Source: Actinomyces sp. oral taxon 897 (lineage in GTDB: Bacteria; Actinomycetota; Actinomycetes; Actinomycetales; Actinomycetaceae). From it: a DNA stretch of 64,000 bases. Made by a program: the position numbers and the translations under genes. The notes under the pieces are model-generated. The model had not been told where the DNA came from. It saw only the letters and a program-made list of their open reading frames with translations, and did not search any database. Below, piece by piece: positions 60,823 through 64,000 of this stretch; within the stretch, counting starts at the first letter, position 1; each line of letters starts with the position of its first letter. The stretch is from positions 992,001 to 1,056,000 of the forward strand of contig NZ_CP027236.1 in the NCBI RefSeq assembly GCF_002999235.1, read 5' to 3'.

Positions 60823-62700
60823 TCACCTGTCCTTTCCCGTGGGGGTGTCCGCCCCCAGGGCCGCGATAAACGCCTCCTGGGGGACCTCCACGCGACCAAT
60901 GGCCTTCATGCGCTTCTTGCCCTCCTTCTGCTTCTCCAGCAACTTGCGCTTACGGGTGATGTCACCACCGTAGCACTTGGCCAGCATGTCCTTGCGCAGG
61001 GCCCGGATGGTCTCCCGGGCAATGACCCGGGTACCGATGGCGGCCTGGACGGGCACCTCGAACTGCTGACGCGGGATGAGGTCCTTCAGGCGCCTGGTCA
61101 TCTTCACCCCGTAGGAGTAGGCGGCGTCTTTGTGGACGATGGCGCTGAAGGCGTCCACCTTGTCGCCGTTGAGGAGGATATCGACCTTGACCAGACTGGC
61201 CTCCTGGGACCCGTCCATCTCGTAGTCCAGGGAGGCGTAGCCGCGGGTGCGCGACTTCAGGGCGTCAAAGAAGTCGAAGACGATCTCCGCCAGGGGCAGC
61301 GTGTAGTGCATCTCCACGCGCGTCTCGCTCAGGTAGTCCATGCCCCCCATGGTCCCGCGGCGCGACTGGCACAGTTCCATGACGGTGCCCACGAACTCGC
61401 TGGGGGTCAGGATGGTGGCCCGCACCACCGGCTCGGAGACGCTGAGCACCTTCCCGGCGGGGAACTCGCTGGGGTTGGTCACTGTGTGAGAGCTGCGGTC
61501 CTCCATGGTGACCTCGTAGACCACCGACGGCGCGGTGGAGATAATGTCCAGGCTGAACTCGCGCTCCAGGCGCTCGCGGATGATCTCCAGGTGCAGCAGC
61601 CCCAGGTAGCCGCAGCGGAAGCCGAAGCCGAGCGCCACGGAGGTCTCCGGCTCGTAGGTCAGGGCGGCGTCGTTGAGCTTGAGCTTGTCCAGGGCGTCAC
61701 GCAGGGCCGGGAAGTCGGAGCCGTCCACGGGGAAGAGCCCGGAGAAGACCATGGGCTTGGGGTCCTGGTAGCCGCCCAGGGGCGTGGTGGCGGGGGAGGC
61801 CGCGGAGGTGACGGTGTCACCCACCTTGGACTGGCGCACGTCCTTGACCCCGGTAATGAGGTAGCCGACCTCCCCCGCCCCCAGGCCCTGGGTGGGTGTC
61901 GGCTCGGGGCTGATGACGCCGATCTCCAGCAGGTCGTGGACGGCCCCGGTGGAGAGCATCTCAATGCGCTCGCGGGGGCGCAGGGCCCCGTCGACGACCC
62001 GCACGTAGGTGACCACGCCCCGGTAGGTGTCGTAGACGGAGTCGAAGATCATGGCGCGCGCCGGGGCGTCGGGGTCCCCGTGGGGGGCGGGGACGGTCCG
62101 GACGATCTGGTCCAGGAGCTCGGGCACGCCCTGCCCGGTCTTACCCGAGACGTGGAGGATGTCGGTGGGCTGGCAGCCAATGAGAGAGGCGATCTCCTCG
62201 GCGTGCCGCTCGGGCTCGGCGGCGGGCAGGTCGATCTTGTTCAGGACCGGGATAATGGTCAGGTCCCCCTCAATGGCCATGTAGAGGTTGGCCAGGGTCT
62301 GGGCCTGGATGCCCTGGGCGGCGTCCACCAGGAGGACGGCGCCCTCGCAGGCGGCGAGTGACCGGTTGACCTCGTAGGAGAAGTCCACGTGCCCGGGGGT
62401 GTCGATCATGTTCAGGGCGTAGGCGTGCGTGGTGCCGTCAGGACCGGTGACGCCCCAGGGCATGCGTACGGCCTGGGACTTAATGGTGATGCCGCGCTCG
62501 CGCTCAATGTCCATGCGGTCCAGGTACTGGGCGCGCATGTCACGGGGGGCGACGACGCCGGTGGCCTGGAGCATGCGGTCGGCCAGGGTGGACTTGCCGT
62601 GGTCAATGTGCGCGATAATGCAGAAGTTGCGGATACGTGCGGGGTCGGTCGTGGCAGGAGTGACGCTCGCAGCCTGCTCGGGGGTGAGGATCGGTGACAC
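60823..62700 (-). CDS. lepA: Elongation factor 4 (LepA), back-translocating GTPase
   Basis: 625 residues from GTG 62700 (GGAAGGCCCAC upstream). G1 [16 protein letters not shown]3 DTPGHVDF, G4 NKIDLPAA. Domains II-III and the LepA-specific C-terminal domain ([43 protein letters not shown]) are complete. It acts on translating ribosomes. It is divergent from the membrane-protein gene at 62892. Confidence 0.98.
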   Translation of the reverse strand: MSPILTPEQAASVTPATTDPARIRNFCIIAHIDHGKSTLADRMLQATGVVAPRDMRAQYLDRMDIERERGITIKSQAVRMPWGVTGPDGTTHAYALNMIDTPGHVDFSYEVNRSLAACEGAVLLVDAAQGIQAQTLANLYMAIEGDLTIIPVLNKIDLPAAEPERHAEEIASLIGCQPTDILHVSGKTGQGVPELLDQIVRTVPAPHGDPDAPARAMIFDSVYDTYRGVVTYVRVVDGALRPRERIEMLSTGAVHDLLEIGVISPEPTPTQGLGAGEVGYLITGVKDVRQSKVGDTVTSAASPATTPLGGYQDPKPMVFSGLFPVDGSDFPALRDALDKLKLNDAALTYEPETSVALGFGFRCGYLGLLHLEIIRERLEREFSLDIISTAPSVVYEVTMEDRSSHTVTNPSEFPAGKVLSVSEPVVRATILTPSEFVGTVMELCQSRRGTMGGMDYLSETRVEMHYTLPLAEIVFDFFDALKSRTRGYASLDYEMDGSQEASLVKVDILLNGDKVDAFSAIVHKDAAYSYGVKMTRRLKDLIPRQQFEVPVQAAIGTRVIARETIRALRKDMLAKCYGGDITRKRKLLEKQKEGKKRMKAIGRVEVPQEAFIAALGADTPTGKDR

Positions 62701-62891
62701 GTGGGCCTTCCGGGTCCGGCGGGCCGCCCGAGGACGGGCGGGTCTGACTGGGGTCAGTGTCCCACGACCAGCGACGCGGGGACGACGGGCCCCGGCGTCG
62801 GGTCTTCCCAGAAGCACCGACCCGGGGTAAGGTCGCTGCCATCCCCGCAGGCTCCCGCCTGCACCCGCTACCCCGTCCCGGAGGATGTCCC

Positions 62892-63677
62892 GTGTCCACT
62901 GCCGCTATCACCAAGCTGATTATCTTCGTGATCGTCGCGCTCATCAGCGGCCTCGTCTCCCAGCTCTACCAGAAGAACAAGCGGGTGGAGGCCGGTCGGA
63001 TAACACAGGCACCAGCCGCTCCCGGGGGCGTGGCCCAGACCGCTGACGTGGTCAGGCAGAGGCCGGCGGGCCTGGTCAAGGTCCTGTTCGTGTTCTTCCT
63101 GGTACTGGCTGTCATCCTGGTCCTCATTGGGATCGTCGTCCCGGACGTCGTCGCCAAGATCTTCATTGTGCTCCTGGGCCTGCTCTCGGCCGGTGTGAGC
63201 GTCTTCGTCCTGCAGTCCTACCGCAACTGCTCCCTGGTGGACGCCCCGCACGTCACTATCACCACCGACTGGCGGGGCCGGGAGACCCAGCTGCGCCACG
63301 ACGAGATCGCCAGCTACCGGCGGGCCTACCGTCAGCGGACGGTCACGATCAAGGACGTGCACGGCAAGAAGCACAACATTAACCTCGCCTGGTTCTCCGC
63401 CCCCGTGCTGGCCCTCCAGGTGGCCCGTATGGAGGCCGAGGGCCGCTTCGCCGTCAAGAACCTGGGTAAGCCGGACAAGATCTCCGGGCGCCTGACGAAC
63501 GTGGAGTGGTGCTTCTTCGTCAGCCTGCCCGACCAGCTCAAGGCAGTCCTGGCCCTGGGTCCGGGCTCCTACCCGACCATGTTCCAGCGCGACCCCGCGG
63601 CCCCCGAGGGCCAGGGCTGGGCCGGCCCGGGCTACGACCGCTGGCTGGCCGACCTGGACGCCGCCATGCACGCCTGA
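62892..63677 (+). CDS. Membrane protein of unknown function with a PH-like C-terminal region
   Basis: 261 residues from GTG 62892 (GGAGGA, 6 nt spacing). Helix 1 ([19 protein letters not shown]), a polar loop, helices 2-3 ([20 protein letters not shown] and a second segment to about 115), then a cytoplasmic part with [48 protein letters not shown], whose alternating strands recall bacterial PH domains. No family name is certain. Divergent from lepA. Confidence 0.6.
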   Translation: MSTAAITKLIIFVIVALISGLVSQLYQKNKRVEAGRITQAPAAPGGVAQTADVVRQRPAGLVKVLFVFFLVLAVILVLIGIVVPDVVAKIFIVLLGLLSAGVSVFVLQSYRNCSLVDAPHVTITTDWRGRETQLRHDEIASYRRAYRQRTVTIKDVHGKKHNINLAWFSAPVLALQVARMEAEGRFAVKNLGKPDKISGRLTNVEWCFFVSLPDQLKAVLALGPGSYPTMFQRDPAAPEGQGWAGPGYDRWLADLDAAMHA

Positions 63678-63914
63678 GAGGTCCGGGGACCGTCCCGGCA
63701 GGCCAGGCACCCGACGCGGCGTCCTCGGCCCTGCCCGTCCCGATGAGGGGCGATGAGGGGCAGGGACTGTCCCCGCACGTGGGCAGGCACCAGAAGGCCG
63801 TCCGCACGGCGGGCACCCGAATGGCGGGCACCCGACGCGCCCCAGTTGCCGGGAGCCCGGGCCCCGGGCCGCGCTGACTTGCGCCGGGGGCGGCCCGTCC
63901 CTACCGTCCCAGGG
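63678..63914. other. Intergenic spacer with short direct repeats
   Basis: GATGAGGGGC occurs twice in tandem near 63745, and GGCGGGCACCCGA occurs twice in tandem at about 63808-63835, 15 bp apart. A related GGCACCCGACGC occurs at 63706 and 63826. No gene is visible until the GTG at 63915. Confidence 0.5.
63879..63907 (+). promoter_or_regulatory. Promoter of the terminal partial gene
   Basis: TTGCGC (63879-63884), a 17-nt spacer, TACCGT (63902-63907), then 7 nt to GTG 63915. This fits a leaderless start. Confidence 0.5.
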
Positions 63915-64000
63915 GTGACGACAACGCTTCCGGGCTCCGCCCCCACCGCCAACCGCGTACCCACCGGCCCCCTGGGCCCCGACGCCCCCGGCTACACGCC
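63915..64000 (+). CDS. Start of a gene cut by the window end; product not identifiable
   Basis: GTG 63915 opens a frame MTTTLPGSAPTANRVPTGPL... through the end of the window. Codon bias is host-like and a promoter with a TANNNT box lies just upstream. The 28 visible residues are low-complexity and do not identify a family. Confidence 0.45.
   Translation, partial: MTTTLPGSAPTANRVPTGPLGPDAPGYT

Overview
The window is very GC-rich (about 70% or more by eye) and carries the conserved actinobacterial run thrS, HIT protein, PI-phosphate synthase, acyltransferase, pimA, pdxS/pdxT, yebC, ruvCAB, yajC-secDF, apt and relA. Together with GlnE plus two glutamine synthetases, an LAXTG surface protein and DUF4191 beside lipA, this points to a chromosome of the Actinomycetaceae, most likely an Actinomyces-like species. 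Genus level is inference. No rRNA, tRNA, CRISPR array or complete insertion sequence was seen. Layout: 1-8.9 kb holds a leucyl aminopeptidase, then a lipoate block (lpd, an E2 acyltransferase, lipB, lipA, DUF4191) interrupted by a membrane-anchored kinase-like protein. 8.9-10.7 kb is the only clear accessory patch: a truncated D12-class adenine methyltransferase beside an AT-rich orphan gene with an internal duplication. 10.7-23 kb holds an LAXTG surface protein and a nitrogen block (glnA1, a polar amino-acid ABC importer, a histidine phosphatase, glnE, glnA2). 23.1-30.6 kb is a mosaic: a zeta-type toxin-antitoxin pair, an ABC-F protein behind two dyads, an ABC exporter preceded by a 17-codon Trp-rich leader ORF and a hairpin, a DUF349 protein and a short AbiEi-like protein. 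30.6-54 kb is mostly minus-strand housekeeping: relA, apt, secF, secD, yajC, ruvB, ruvA, ruvC, yebC, pdxT, a NUDIX protein, pdxS, two PrsW-family proteins, a LemA-like protein, the phosphoinositide/PIM block, thrS and an Escherichia-type ferrochelatase. 54-64 kb holds a pRiA4b ORF-3-like protein, unknown proteins, hemW, a TMEM164-like protein, trmB, lepA and the start of one more gene. Four genes (pepA, lpd, the D12 methyltransferase remnant and the exporter permease) read correctly only if one base is added to a C or G homopolymer. This looks like base undercalling rather than four independent pseudogenes. Several genes appear leaderless: a TANNNT box lies 6-8 nt before the start codon of lipB, the DUF4191 gene, relA, the TMEM164-like gene and the last partial gene. 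Four intergenic spaces between 52 and 60 kb carry short repeat arrays that the genes do not explain. The best candidate for new biology is the promoter, Trp-rich leader peptide, hairpin and ABC exporter at 25.97-28.04 kb. Next are the AT-rich duplicated-domain gene at 9.45 kb and the intergenic repeat arrays.
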